Assembly (NCBI RefSeq): GCF_000017405.1
Contig: NC_009667.1
Span: 744,001 to 808,000 of the forward strand
Direction of reading: 5' to 3'
Length of the DNA: 64,000 nucleotides
From: Brucella anthropi ATCC 49188
Lineage (GTDB): Bacteria; Pseudomonadota; Alphaproteobacteria; Rhizobiales; Rhizobiaceae
Of this stretch, positions 39,630 to 48,554 are shown piece by piece. Both the position numbers and the translations under genes were made by a program. The notes under the pieces were generated by a model. It was not told the origin of the DNA. It saw nothing but the letters and a program-made list of their open reading frames with translations, and made no database searches. Each line of letters opens with the position of its first letter. The stretch's first letter is position 1.

Positions 39630-41228
39630 TCAATGAAAACGCCTGCCGATTGGCAGTCGGAAAGCCATGCTCAACACGAGTAAGGTTAACAGCGCTACCA
39701 GAGATTGTCGTGAGCCATGTGGCGTGCCCCAAAATGGTGCACGAGATGACGGTAGGTAAGCGTCAACGACCCCGACAGCGTCATGCGCAAGGCCGTCGGT
39801 GATTCGACCATAAGCATCAACGACAGCTGAAAGACCATTGTTGGCTGCACGGATGAGGGGGAGCCCTTGCTCCACCGCGCGAACCTGTGCCTGGCGAAAA
39901 TGCTGGTACGGACCCGGCGTATCGCCATACCATGCGTCGTTTGTCACATTGATGATGGCGCTGGCTCTTTGGCCCGTATATCCAAGCTCATCCGGAAAAA
40001 TGGCCTCGTAACAGATCAGCGGCAGAAAGGTCTGACCGTCTTTGACGTTCAGCGCCCGACGCGACGCACCGGCGGTAAATCCGCCCGGCATCTCCACCAC
40101 TTCCTGAAGTCCAAGCCTGCGCAAAAAACTCTCATAAGGCAGGTATTCGCCAAAGGGGACGAGGTGCACCTTGTCGGCGGCATCGACAATCACACCACGA
40201 TCATCAATCGTATAAATTGAATTATAATAGCGCGGCTCGCCGCCCCCTGATGCCTTCTCTTCACGAACGGCACCGGTGAGCAGCATCTGCCCGTCCTTCA
40301 GAACCTCGCCGATGCGGGACAGAGCCTCGGGCGTCGAGGTGAGAATATAGGGAACAGCCGTTTCCGGCCAAATGACCACATCGGGTTTCGGCTTGCCTTC
40401 CGCTGGCGCTTCGCCCGTCAGCGACACCAGCTTGTCGAAGATAGACCGGCGCTCCGCATTATCCCACTTCATGGTCTGGGCGATGGACGGTTGTACGATG
40501 CGAACCGCGAGCGCTCCTTTTTCTTCACCGATCGCCGGCGCTTTTGAAAGCGTCCAGGCACCGAACCCGACATGCACTGCTACCACCAACAGGGCGAGAA
40601 CAATGCCCGTCTTGGCAAACCGCCCACCAATCAGCAGAGCCGGTGCGGCAAAGACAAAGACGGCCAATGCGCTCATCCCGATCAGACCGAGCACGGCAAC
40701 CGATTGCATCAGCAGCGGCGTCGGCATGATGGCATAGCCGATCGCATTCCACGGAAAACCGGTGAACAGGAAAAGACGCAGCCATTCCGCCAGCGCAAAG
40801 CCAAACGCTAGCGCGAAGATACGCCCCAAGCCGTCCGACCAGAAGATGCGCGCAACCATGGCTGCAAACGCATAGAATAGAGCCAGAAATGCAGGGAGGC
40901 CTAGAACCGCCAGCGGCAAGGCCCAGGCAAACTGGTCTGCATCAACCAGCAGCGCCGTTCCAATCCACCACAGTCCGGAAACGAAATAGCCAAACCCAAA
41001 CCACCAGCCAACCATGGCCGCTGGCAACAGACGGCGAACCGGCCCGGCATTCGCTTTCGCAATGGCCCCGTCAATCAACCAGACCAAAATGGGGAAAGAA
41101 ACGAAACCCGCCACAAAACCATCGAAGGGCGGCTGGGTCAGCGTGGCGAAGGCACCGCTCAGGAAAGCGGCCAACGCTCGACGCCAGCCGCTCGAAAGAA
41201 TGATTTTCCCCGCCAGCCTTTCGATCAT
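39630..41228 (-). CDS. lnt: Apolipoprotein N-acyltransferase
   Basis: Inner-membrane enzyme that adds the third acyl chain to lipoproteins, 532 residues. Seven or so N-terminal membrane helices to about residue 225, then a nitrilase domain with the catalytic Glu in VVIWPETAVPY, Lys in a conserved loop and Cys in PLICYEAIFPDEL, and a C-terminal helix. Its ATG shares one base with the corC stop (TGATG), so the genes are coupled. Confidence 0.96.
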   Translation of the reverse strand: MIERLAGKIILSSGWRRALAAFLSGAFATLTQPPFDGFVAGFVSFPILVWLIDGAIAKANAGPVRRLLPAAMVGWWFGFGYFVSGLWWIGTALLVDADQFAWALPLAVLGLPAFLALFYAFAAMVARIFWSDGLGRIFALAFGFALAEWLRLFLFTGFPWNAIGYAIMPTPLLMQSVAVLGLIGMSALAVFVFAAPALLIGGRFAKTGIVLALLVVAVHVGFGAWTLSKAPAIGEEKGALAVRIVQPSIAQTMKWDNAERRSIFDKLVSLTGEAPAEGKPKPDVVIWPETAVPYILTSTPEALSRIGEVLKDGQMLLTGAVREEKASGGGEPRYYNSIYTIDDRGVIVDAADKVHLVPFGEYLPYESFLRRLGLQEVVEMPGGFTAGASRRALNVKDGQTFLPLICYEAIFPDELGYTGQRASAIINVTNDAWYGDTPGPYQHFRQAQVRAVEQGLPLIRAANNGLSAVVDAYGRITDGLAHDAVGVVDAYLPSSRAPFWGTPHGSRQSLVALLTLLVLSMAFRLPIGRRFH

Positions 41229-42349
41229 CAGGCCTCTTTAGGAGCGTCGGTTGTGGCTTCAGCCTCTATAGGCTGGTCACCCGGCTTGGCGGATACGACA
41301 GCACGCTGCTGGCGACGGCGATCAGCTGCGGAAAGCGGCACAATACGCACTTTCTTCACCCGGCGAGGATCGACTTCCAGCACATGGAATTCATAGCCCG
41401 GAATAGCCTGCACCACTTCACCGCGAACCGGAATACGCCCCAGGACCGAGAAGATGAGGCCGCCGACCGTGTCGACATCCTCGCCATGTTCGCCGACTTC
41501 GAAGGATGGGCCGATTTTCGCGGCCAGCTCTTCCAGATCGGCGCGCGCATCGACAACGAACACGCCATCGGCTTCTTCGGCGATCATGATTTCTTCGTCG
41601 TCATGCTCGTCTTCGATATCACCGACAACCATTTCGACAATGTCTTCCAGTGAAACCAGACCGTCGGTACCGCCATATTCATCAATGACCAGCGCCATCT
41701 GGATATGGGTCGCCTGCATGCGCGCCATCAATCCGCTTGCCATCATGGATGGCGGCACAAACAGAACCTTGCGCATGAGATTGAGTTCACCGATCGTCTT
41801 GGTGAGATCGATCCGGCCCATGTCGAATTTGGCGGCCTTGTCTTCGGCCGTCGCCTTGCTGCGCGCGCTGCTACGGCGCGTGGTCTTCTGGCGGGCCTGC
41901 TTGGTAATGTAATTGAGAACATCACGGATATGGATCATGCCGCGCGGATCGTCCAGCGTCTCGGCATAGACCGGCATACGCGAATGGCCGGATTTTTCGA
42001 AAAGCTCCAGCACTTCCCAGAGCGGTGTGGAAATTTCCACTGCCTCGACATCGGCGCGCGGAATCATCACGTCTTCGACGCGAATCTCGCGCAGGCGAAG
42101 GATGTTATGCAGCATCGCCTTTTCTTCAGGCGAGAATGCTGAATCCTGTTCGCTTGCCGTGCTGGAAAGGGCATCGGCCAGATCTTCGCGCAGAGAAGAT
42201 GATTGGCGCGAGCGCATGAACGGGAAAATATTAGACAAGAGGGAACGCTTCTCGGCCACTACGGGCCGCTGCGTACTTTGCCCTTCGGCGTCTTGAGTCT
42301 CGCTGCGATTTTCGCCAGCGGACGGGGGGTGCGATGTTTGATCAGCCAT
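41228..42349 (-). CDS. CorC/HlyC-type CBS-domain protein
   Basis: Cytoplasmic protein of 373 residues with two CBS domains (VEDVMIPRADVEAVEIS; FVPPSMMASGLMARMQATHIQ in part) and a C-terminal CorC/HlyC transporter-associated domain (GVFVVDARADLEELAAKIG, DTVGGLIFSVLGRIP). No membrane domain, so it is the CorC/YbeX type, which acts with ybeY, lnt and phoH in ribosome or Mg2+-related functions. An in-frame TTG at 42355 is also possible. Annotated elsewhere as hemolysin-like; haemolysis is not implied. Confidence 0.9.
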   Translation of the reverse strand: MADQTSHPPSAGENRSETQDAEGQSTQRPVVAEKRSLLSNIFPFMRSRQSSSLREDLADALSSTASEQDSAFSPEEKAMLHNILRLREIRVEDVMIPRADVEAVEISTPLWEVLELFEKSGHSRMPVYAETLDDPRGMIHIRDVLNYITKQARQKTTRRSSARSKATAEDKAAKFDMGRIDLTKTIGELNLMRKVLFVPPSMMASGLMARMQATHIQMALVIDEYGGTDGLVSLEDIVEMVVGDIEDEHDDEEIMIAEEADGVFVVDARADLEELAAKIGPSFEVGEHGEDVDTVGGLIFSVLGRIPVRGEVVQAIPGYEFHVLEVDPRRVKKVRIVPLSAADRRRQQRAVVSAKPGDQPIEAEATTDAPKEA

Positions 42350-42369
42350 GGTCAATCGTTGTTAAGGTC

Positions 42370-42858
42370 TTATTCGGATACAGCATAAGGGTCGGGGATG
42401 GCAAGAGCATGAAGGATTTCACGCTCGCGCCCCTCCATAACCTCCGCTTCCGCATCGGTTTCGTGATCGTAACCCAAAAGGTGCAAAAAGCCATGCACGA
42501 CGAGGTGAGCGAGATGGTTTTCGAGCGGCTTGCCCTCTTCACGGGCCTCACGCTCGACAGTTTCGCGCGCGATGATGATGTCGCCCAGCATCGGGCCCGG
42601 CTGCGCCCCGGCCTTGACCGGAAACGCAGGAAACGACAGCACATTGGTCGGCTTGTCCTTGCCGCGCCATTCTGCATTCAGGGTCTGGATCGAGGCATCG
42701 TCGGTGAAGACAACACTCAGCTCGCTTGCCGCGCTTTTCAGGCCAAGATTGGCCCAGGCGGCCTCGACCGACTTTCTGACGAGCCCTTCAAGGGCGGTTT
42801 CATCCGGCCAGTTGCCAGCTTCAACCATGATATCGATATGGATCGCGTTATTTGACAC
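42370..42858 (-). CDS. ybeY: Endoribonuclease YbeY
   Basis: Metal-dependent RNase for rRNA maturation and quality control, 162 residues. Zinc site HxxxHxxxxxH is visible in [11 protein letters not shown], with the conserved GDIIIA and [10 protein letters not shown] segments. It is 21 bases before corC in the leftward phoH-ybeY-corC-lnt series. Confidence 0.96.
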
Positions 42859-42908
42859 GTTCTGCGGCGGCTCTCCGTGCTGGCTAGCCGCATCATCCTT
42901 TCAGTTAC

Positions 42909-42977
42909 AAGAAAGCTGTCTGCCAAGAGCGGTTCCCACTTTTGGGGACACACTCGAAAAGGCAGACAGCTTTTCTT
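42909..42977. repeat. Hairpin with a palindromic repeat fragment in its loop
   Basis: AAGAAAGCTGTCTGCC at 42909-42924 pairs with GGCAGACAGCTTTTCTT at 42961-42977 (one bulged T). The 36-base loop contains GAGCGGTTCCCACTTTTGGG, the right half of the palindromic repeat family. It lies between phoH and ybeY and may act as the phoH terminator. Confidence 0.7.
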
Positions 42978-43007
42978 AAATCGTGATTCCAATAGGCAAT
43001 TGCAAGA

Positions 43008-44069
43008 TCATTCCGAACGCGCGTGCTGTTTGCCGTCGCGGTCGTAAGCTCCGACGATTGCCGCCACCAGCGGATGACGAACAACGTCTTTCTCCGTAAA
43101 GCGCACCTTGATGACGCCCTCGACATCGTCCAGCACGCGAAGCGCTTCAACGAGACCTGATTTCTGGCCCGGCGGAAGATCGATCTGACTCGGATCACCA
43201 TTGACCATCATGCGCGACCCCTCGCCCAAGCGGGTCAGGAACATCTTCATCTGCATGGACGTCGTGTTCTGTGCTTCATCGAGAATGACCGCGGAATGTG
43301 CCAGCGTGCGCCCGCGCATGAAGGCAAGCGGCGCGATTTCGATCACACCCGCCGTAATGGCACGCTCAACCTTTTCGGCAGGCATCATGTCGTAAAGCGC
43401 ATCGTAAAGCGGGCGCAAATAGGGATCGACCTTTTCCTTCATGTCACCCGGCAGGAAGCCCAGTCGTTCGCCGGCCTCGACAGCCGGACGCGACAGGATG
43501 ATGCGCTCCACCAGGCCGCGTTCCAGCAGCATCGCCGCATGGGCGACGGCAAGATAGGTCTTGCCGGTACCTGCGGGGCCGACGCCGAACACCAGCTCCG
43601 ACCGGTCGAGCGCACGCATATAGGCATCCTGCGTCGGCGTGCGGGCAAAGATGGTCTTTTTGCGCGTGGAAATCTGGGCAGCAGAGAGCTTGCCCTTGTT
43701 TTCCATAGTCGGCAGCGTCAGCTGGTCGTCCGCAGCGATTGCCATGCGCAAGGCGCCGTCGACATCCGACGTCGTCAGCTCATGACCTTTCTGCAGCGTT
43801 TCATAAAGATGATCGAGTGCACGCCGCGCCTGCTCGGTTGCGGTCGGCTCCCCCCGGATCGAAAGCTGGTTTCCCTTGGAGCGGACATCCACGCCAAGCT
43901 TCTGTTCGATACGGGCCAGATTTTCATCGAACTGACCGTAAAGCGCGATGGCAAGACGGTTATTGTCGAAGGTGAGCACGATGTGGGCCATATCCGAGGC
44001 CCCGGTCGTCGGGCTTTTTTGCGTTTGATTGGTTGGCTTGGCAGACTTCAGCTTTTCCGTAGCGCTCAA
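43008..44069 (-). CDS. phoH: PhoH family ATPase
   Basis: P-loop protein of 353 residues, usually linked to RNA metabolism beside ybeY. N-terminal KH-like segment (residues 30-90), then the PhoH ATPase domain: Walker A GPAGTGKTYLA, LSRPAVEAGERLGFLPGD, Walker B VILDEAQNTT, and GDPSQIDLP. The start is TTG at 44069, six bases after AAGGAG; an in-frame ATG at 44090 lies upstream of this site and was not used. Upstream miaB is 158 bases away. Confidence 0.93.
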   Translation of the reverse strand: MSATEKLKSAKPTNQTQKSPTTGASDMAHIVLTFDNNRLAIALYGQFDENLARIEQKLGVDVRSKGNQLSIRGEPTATEQARRALDHLYETLQKGHELTTSDVDGALRMAIAADDQLTLPTMENKGKLSAAQISTRKKTIFARTPTQDAYMRALDRSELVFGVGPAGTGKTYLAVAHAAMLLERGLVERIILSRPAVEAGERLGFLPGDMKEKVDPYLRPLYDALYDMMPAEKVERAITAGVIEIAPLAFMRGRTLAHSAVILDEAQNTTSMQMKMFLTRLGEGSRMMVNGDPSQIDLPPGQKSGLVEALRVLDDVEGVIKVRFTEKDVVRHPLVAAIVGAYDRDGKQHARSE

Positions 44070-44092
44070 CCGTATCTCCTTAAAGCACAATC

Positions 44093-44149
44093 CTGAAAAG
44101 TTGCGACTTTTCAGACCAGATTATGCGTGAACGCAAACCGTTCACGCAT
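44093..44149. repeat. Double hairpin between miaB and phoH
   Basis: CTGAAAAGT/ACTTTTCAG (9 bp, TGCG loop, 44093-44114) and ATGCGTGAACG/CGTTCACGCAT (11 bp, 5-base loop, 44123-44149). The first is flanked by AATC and GATT, extending it. Resembles a dispersed repeat unit, but only this copy was seen in the window. Confidence 0.55.
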
Positions 44150-44226
44150 TGCAATCGAAGTCTCGACAGGATTACCGGCAAGCGACTCAATACGCCGAAA
44201 TTTTCTGCCTCGACATCATCATGCCT

Positions 44227-45615
44227 TCAGGCCAGTTTTTGCGCAATAAGGCTATTGGTCCCTGTGGATGTGATTTTCACATGAATGATGTCGCCGACCC
44301 GGTCATTGCTGTCATCGATGATGACAGGCAGGAGCCATGGCGAACGGCCCACCATCTGGCCTGCGACACGACCCGGCTTTTCAAGCAGCACATCCATCTC
44401 GCGACCGATCATGGAATCCTGAAATGCATATTGCTGTTCGGACAGGAGAGCCTGAAGGCGCTGAAGGCGCTCATCCTTGACCGCTTCCTCGACATGATCG
44501 TCGAGGTCGGCACCCGGCGTGCCGGGGCGAGGCGAATATTTGAACGAATAGGCCTGCGCGTAATTGACGTCGCGCACCAGCCGCATCGTGTCTTCGAAGT
44601 CCTGATCGGTTTCACCGGGGAAGCCGACGATAAAATCGCCCGACAGGGCCAGATCCGGCCTCACTTCGCGGATGCGTTCGATCAGACGCACATATTCATC
44701 CGCCTTGTGACGGCGGTTCATCGCCTTGAGAATGCGGTCAGAACCGGATTGTACCGGCAGATGCAGATAGGGCATCAGCTGGCGCAGATCACGGTGGGCG
44801 GCAATCAGGCTGTCGTCCATGTCGCGCGGATGGCTGGTCGTATAACGAAGCCGGGCAATGCCCGGAATGCGCGCCAGGCGAAACAGGAGTTCGCCCAAGC
44901 CCCATTCGCGACCATCATCACCAGCGCCGTGCCAGGCATTGACGTTCTGGCCAAGCAGGGTGAGTTCACGCACGCCGCTGTCGGCAAGGCGCTCGGCCTC
45001 TGCCACGATCTGCTTCACGCTGCGCGAAACTTCCGAGCCGCGTGTATAGGGAACCACGCAGAAGGTACAGAACTTGTCGCAGCCTTCCTGCACAGTGAGG
45101 AAGGCAGAAACACCGCGCTTGCGGGTTTCCTCGCGCTTGGGAGACGGCAGGTGTTCGAATTTATCTTCGAGAGCGTATTCGGTCTCAACAACCTTTTCGC
45201 CGCTGCGGACCCGCGCAAGCGCATTGGGCAGGCGATGATAGGTCTGCGGACCGATGACGAGATCGACATTCGGCGCCCGGCGCAGGATTTCCTGCCCTTC
45301 GGCCTGCGCCACGCAGCCCGCAACACCGATGGTCAGTTCCTTGCCATTCGCTTCACGCGCATCCTTCATCTTGCGCAGACGGCCAAGCGCGGAATAGAGC
45401 TTTTCCGACGCTTTTTCGCGAATGTGGCACGTATTGAGCAGAACCAGATCGGCATCGTCCGGCGTATCGGTCGCAACATAACCTTCCGCTGCAAGGCTGT
45501 CGGCCATGCGCTGGCTATCGTAGACGTTCATCTGGCAGCCATAGGTTTTTACGAAAACCTTACGCACATTGGGGCGCTCTGCCGTGGGCTCGAGATCGGT
45601 AATATTGTCGCTCAT
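44227..45615 (-). CDS. miaB: tRNA-2-methylthio-N6-dimethylallyladenosine synthase MiaB
   Basis: Radical-SAM methylthiotransferase acting on A37 of tRNAs, 462 residues. N-terminal UPF0004 domain with cysteines in [20 protein letters not shown] and GVAGCVAQ; radical-SAM CxxxCxxC in [17 protein letters not shown]-terminal TRAM domain ([19 protein letters not shown]). All cluster ligands are present. Confidence 0.97.
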   Translation of the reverse strand: MSDNITDLEPTAERPNVRKVFVKTYGCQMNVYDSQRMADSLAAEGYVATDTPDDADLVLLNTCHIREKASEKLYSALGRLRKMKDAREANGKELTIGVAGCVAQAEGQEILRRAPNVDLVIGPQTYHRLPNALARVRSGEKVVETEYALEDKFEHLPSPKREETRKRGVSAFLTVQEGCDKFCTFCVVPYTRGSEVSRSVKQIVAEAERLADSGVRELTLLGQNVNAWHGAGDDGREWGLGELLFRLARIPGIARLRYTTSHPRDMDDSLIAAHRDLRQLMPYLHLPVQSGSDRILKAMNRRHKADEYVRLIERIREVRPDLALSGDFIVGFPGETDQDFEDTMRLVRDVNYAQAYSFKYSPRPGTPGADLDDHVEEAVKDERLQRLQALLSEQQYAFQDSMIGREMDVLLEKPGRVAGQMVGRSPWLLPVIIDDSNDRVGDIIHVKITSTGTNSLIAQKLA

Positions 45616-45660
45616 GCGCGGCTATCTACAGCTTTTGTGACCATTTTGAAAGGTGACATT

Positions 45661-45690
45661 CTGAACAACTGGCTGAACAACTGGCTGAAC
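45661..45690. repeat. Short tandem repeat, 12-base unit
   Basis: CTGAACAACTGG is repeated twice and followed by a partial third unit CTGAAC, in the 92-base gap between miaB and plsC. Confidence 0.75.
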
Positions 45691-45707
45691 GCCCGATGGA
45701 GCAGTTG

Positions 45708-46511
45708 TCACTCTTCGGGAATCTCGCGCCCCAGCAACGCACTTTGCAAGAGCGAGCGCACACGGTTTTCCATTGTGCGAGCCAGCGCCTTGCGGTCTGT
45801 CTTGGCCGTTACGACGACCGGCTCGCCAAAACGCACTTCAACGTCGATAGCGCCTTCATGCAAGATACCTTTCAGGTGCGGCATCAGCTCGACGTCGCCC
45901 GGCCATGATGCGATCGGGCGGAAATAACGGCCCATGGCCATGCCATGCACGCCCGTATAGGCAATGGCAACCGGCTGAACCACGACTTCGGGTACATTGG
46001 CTTCCTTGATCGCGGCATGCGCGGCACCAAAAAGCGCTGTCTTGAACGGCAGGACGCGATTACCATCCGAGGTCGTGCCTTCCGCAAACAGCACCATAGC
46101 GTCGTCGGTTACCAGACGCCTTGCGATTTCGGATGTCTGTTCACCCGTTTTGCCCCGCCGTTCCCGCTCCACGAAAACAGTGCGCTGCAAAACGGCGAAC
46201 ATACCGAAAACAGGCCACTTCCTGACTTCCGACTTGGCGATGAAGGAGACCTGACCGACCGTCGACAGAACAATAATATCGCTCCACGAAGTATGGTTGG
46301 CGACGAGTAACAAAGGTCGGCCCTCGTGCATCTGGCCGACGGTCTTGATGCGAAAACCGAACAGGCGTGCAGCAATACGATGGAAAAAGGTCGGCAGACG
46401 CCGCTTCCAGTTGTTCTTCAGCTTAAGCAACAGATACTGAACTGGAATAAGCGACAGGCTCAATGCGACCATTGCCGCGACGACGAGAAAGATGCGGATT
46501 GCTCCGATCAT
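45708..46511 (-). CDS. plsC: 1-acyl-sn-glycerol-3-phosphate acyltransferase
   Basis: Membrane acyltransferase of phospholipid synthesis, 267 residues. N-terminal helix (about 7-28), HX4D motif in NHTSWSD, and LFAEGTTSDGNRVLPFKTA as the glycerol-phosphate-binding block. The sequence has the acyltransferase layout without extra domains. Start overlaps the rimI stop by four bases (ATGA). Some alphaproteobacterial relatives (OlsA) make ornithine lipids, so the substrate is not certain. Confidence 0.88.
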   Translation of the reverse strand: MIGAIRIFLVVAAMVALSLSLIPVQYLLLKLKNNWKRRLPTFFHRIAARLFGFRIKTVGQMHEGRPLLLVANHTSWSDIIVLSTVGQVSFIAKSEVRKWPVFGMFAVLQRTVFVERERRGKTGEQTSEIARRLVTDDAMVLFAEGTTSDGNRVLPFKTALFGAAHAAIKEANVPEVVVQPVAIAYTGVHGMAMGRYFRPIASWPGDVELMPHLKGILHEGAIDVEVRFGEPVVVTAKTDRKALARTMENRVRSLLQSALLGREIPEE

Positions 46512-47020
46512 CGTAGCCCTGCCGGAGTACGACTCAGGTCGCGACGCAATATCAGTGCAGCCGAACGCCCATTGGCGGTTTCATAATAAGCAGGTCTGTC
46601 GCCAACCTTTTGGAAGCCGAGACGGCGATAAAGCGTCTGGGCGGCAATATTCGCCTCATCCACCTCCAGAAAAAGCGTTTCAGCGCGCTCCTGATAGAGA
46701 TGGCGCAACACGGCATCCATCAGCGCGCGCCCGACGCCCTGGCGTTGCACATCACGCGCGACGGCGATCGTCAGGATTTCCGCCTCACCTGCCACCAGAC
46801 GAGCCAGCACGAAACCACAGGCATCGTTCGGTTTGCCTTTCGCACGGGCAACAAAACCGAAAACCGTATCCTGTGCGATCAGCGATCTGAAATCGTCGGA
46901 ACTCCAGCCGTGATGGAAAGCGACTGCATGAATACGCTGAATCGCATGACTATCCTGTGCGCCAAGCGGCTCCACCGAGATTTGTCTGCGACCGAAACGC
47001 CCAAACGGCAAGCCCATCAT
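46508..47020 (-). CDS. rimI: Ribosomal-protein-alanine acetyltransferase RimI-like
   Basis: GNAT acetyltransferase of 170 residues. The acetyl-CoA site is ARDVQRQGVGRALMDAVL, followed by LEVDEANIAAQTLYRRLGF. Directly downstream of tsaB (three-base gap), an arrangement in which RimI usually acetylates S18 or other N-termini. Substrate is inferred from this neighbourhood. Confidence 0.88.
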   Translation of the reverse strand: MMGLPFGRFGRRQISVEPLGAQDSHAIQRIHAVAFHHGWSSDDFRSLIAQDTVFGFVARAKGKPNDACGFVLARLVAGEAEILTIAVARDVQRQGVGRALMDAVLRHLYQERAETLFLEVDEANIAAQTLYRRLGFQKVGDRPAYYETANGRSAALILRRDLSRTPAGLR

Positions 47021-47023
47021 CGG

Positions 47024-47713
47024 CTATTCTCCGGTAGCCTTGCGCGGCAGTGCAAACCCGACCTGCGGCTTCGCATCAGGCCCACGCATGTAAAGCGGCT
47101 TCGGCGCATCGCCCGGCTGGCGCAAGCTTGCCAGACGCGCATAGATGCCGATTTTCGCGGTTGGCTCTATCGGGCCCAACTCGAAACGGCCACCAAGCAC
47201 GTCATTGATCGCAGCGGCTGCAGAACCTGCAAGAACAGTATTTTCCGCTTGAGAAACAGCAAGAGCCTCCGCTTCCTCTCGCGACAGAACCAGCGGCTTC
47301 GCGCCCGGCAACCCTTTTGCATCGAATGATTGCGCATAAATCTCGCCACGATGCGCGTCGAGGAGAACCAGAATTGGCTTTTCCGGGGACAGTATCTGTG
47401 TTTCCGCAGCCAACGCTTCGAACGCCGTTATGCCGATGGCAGGAACGTCGAGCGCCAATGCAAAGCCACGTGCTGCCGAGACACCGATACGAACGCCGGT
47501 AAACGATCCCGGTCCGATATTGACCGCTACCCGATCCATATCGCGGAGCGACAGTTTCGCCTCAGTCACAGCACGTTCGATATAGTCCATCAATACTTCC
47601 GCATGTCCCTTGCCGATGTTTTCGCTCACATCGGCAAGCACGACATCGCCGTCGGCATTGTAGACGGCAACGGAACACCACGAAGCGGCAGTATCAAGCG
47701 CAAGTATCTTCAT
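47024..47713 (-). CDS. tsaB: tRNA threonylcarbamoyladenosine synthesis protein TsaB
   Basis: ASKHA-fold partner of TsaD in making t6A37, 229 residues. N-terminal MKILALDTAASWCSVAV and GPGSFTGVRIGVSAARGFAL are the family signatures. The start at 47713 (MKIL) is preferred; two more residues are in frame to 47719. Followed by rimI and plsC. Confidence 0.95.
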   Translation of the reverse strand: MKILALDTAASWCSVAVYNADGDVVLADVSENIGKGHAEVLMDYIERAVTEAKLSLRDMDRVAVNIGPGSFTGVRIGVSAARGFALALDVPAIGITAFEALAAETQILSPEKPILVLLDAHRGEIYAQSFDAKGLPGAKPLVLSREEAEALAVSQAENTVLAGSAAAAINDVLGGRFELGPIEPTAKIGIYARLASLRQPGDAPKPLYMRGPDAKPQVGFALPRKATGE

Positions 47714-48001
47714 GCGCAACCGGGTAAATCAGATTTTACCTCGCGACAAGCCAAGTCTTGTCCAAAGGCTGGATCAGTTTCGTTTTTTAGCCCTTCTCGC
47801 GGAACAAAACTTGGCGATATACGTTTGAAAACCGGGTGCGGCAACGTTTTTGCTTTGTCCTGACGGCGACAAGGCCCATTCAGCAATCGAGCCTTACAAT
47901 GATCTGGCGGGTTCATTTGCGTTTGGAACACCCACCCGTGACCATAAGCGACATCTCCCAGCCGCTCCAAGCCGGATCGAACAACAGGATATGAGGATAA
48001 A

Positions 48002-48499
48002 ATGTCCAAGAAGTCGATGCATGCAACCCGCAACGATCTTCCTTCCAATACGAAGACGACAATGATCGCGCTGCTCAACGAAAATCTAGCCGCGACAATC
48101 GATCTTGCCCTCATCACCAAGCAGGCACACTGGAACCTCAAGGGACCGCAGTTCATCGCCGTTCATGAAATGCTCGATGGCTTCCGCGCCGATCTCGATG
48201 AACATGTCGACACGATTGCGGAGCGTGCCGTGCAGATCGGCGGAACGGCCTATGGCACCACGCAGGTCGTGGCCAAGGAAAGCAAGCTCAAGCCTTATCC
48301 AACCGACATCTATGCCGTTCACGATCATCTGCTTGCACTGATCGAGCGTTATGGCGACGTTGCCAATCTTGTGCGCAAGTCGATCAAGGATGCAGATGAT
48401 GCAGGTGACGACGATACGGCGGATATTTTTACCGCCGCTTCCCGTGGTCTCGACAAGGCATTGTGGTTCCTTGAGGCCCACGTTCAGGAAAAGAACTGA
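48002..48499 (+). CDS. dps: Dps ferritin-like DNA protection protein
   Basis: Dodecameric iron-storing and DNA-protecting protein, 165 residues. The ferroxidase residues are visible in [12 protein letters not shown] and [23 protein letters not shown] (His, Asp, Glu pattern). The N-terminus carries Lys residues (MSKKSM), which may aid DNA binding. It has its own terminator and a 288-base upstream region shared with divergent tsaB; no OxyR site could be identified with confidence. Confidence 0.95.
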   Translation: MSKKSMHATRNDLPSNTKTTMIALLNENLAATIDLALITKQAHWNLKGPQFIAVHEMLDGFRADLDEHVDTIAERAVQIGGTAYGTTQVVAKESKLKPYPTDIYAVHDHLLALIERYGDVANLVRKSIKDADDAGDDDTADIFTAASRGLDKALWFLEAHVQEKN

Positions 48500-48515
48500 C
48501 CTCACAGATGCAATG

Positions 48516-48541
48516 AAAAGGCCGGGAATTCCCGGCCTTTT
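48516..48541. terminator. Terminator between dps and the M29 aminopeptidase
   Basis: Perfect palindrome of AAAAGGCCGGGAA and TTCCCGGCCTTTT, with T runs on both strands; serves convergent genes. Confidence 0.92.
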
Positions 48542-48554
48542 CTATTCGCGATAA

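Noticed and set aside
41228..42349. Hemolysin function for the CBS-domain protein
   Set aside because: It lacks membrane helices and matches CorC/YbeX; the hemolysin label in the family name is historical.
44149..45927. 592-codon open frame opposite miaB
   Set aside because: Antisense shadow of MiaB; its sequence is unlike any family and crosses two real genes.
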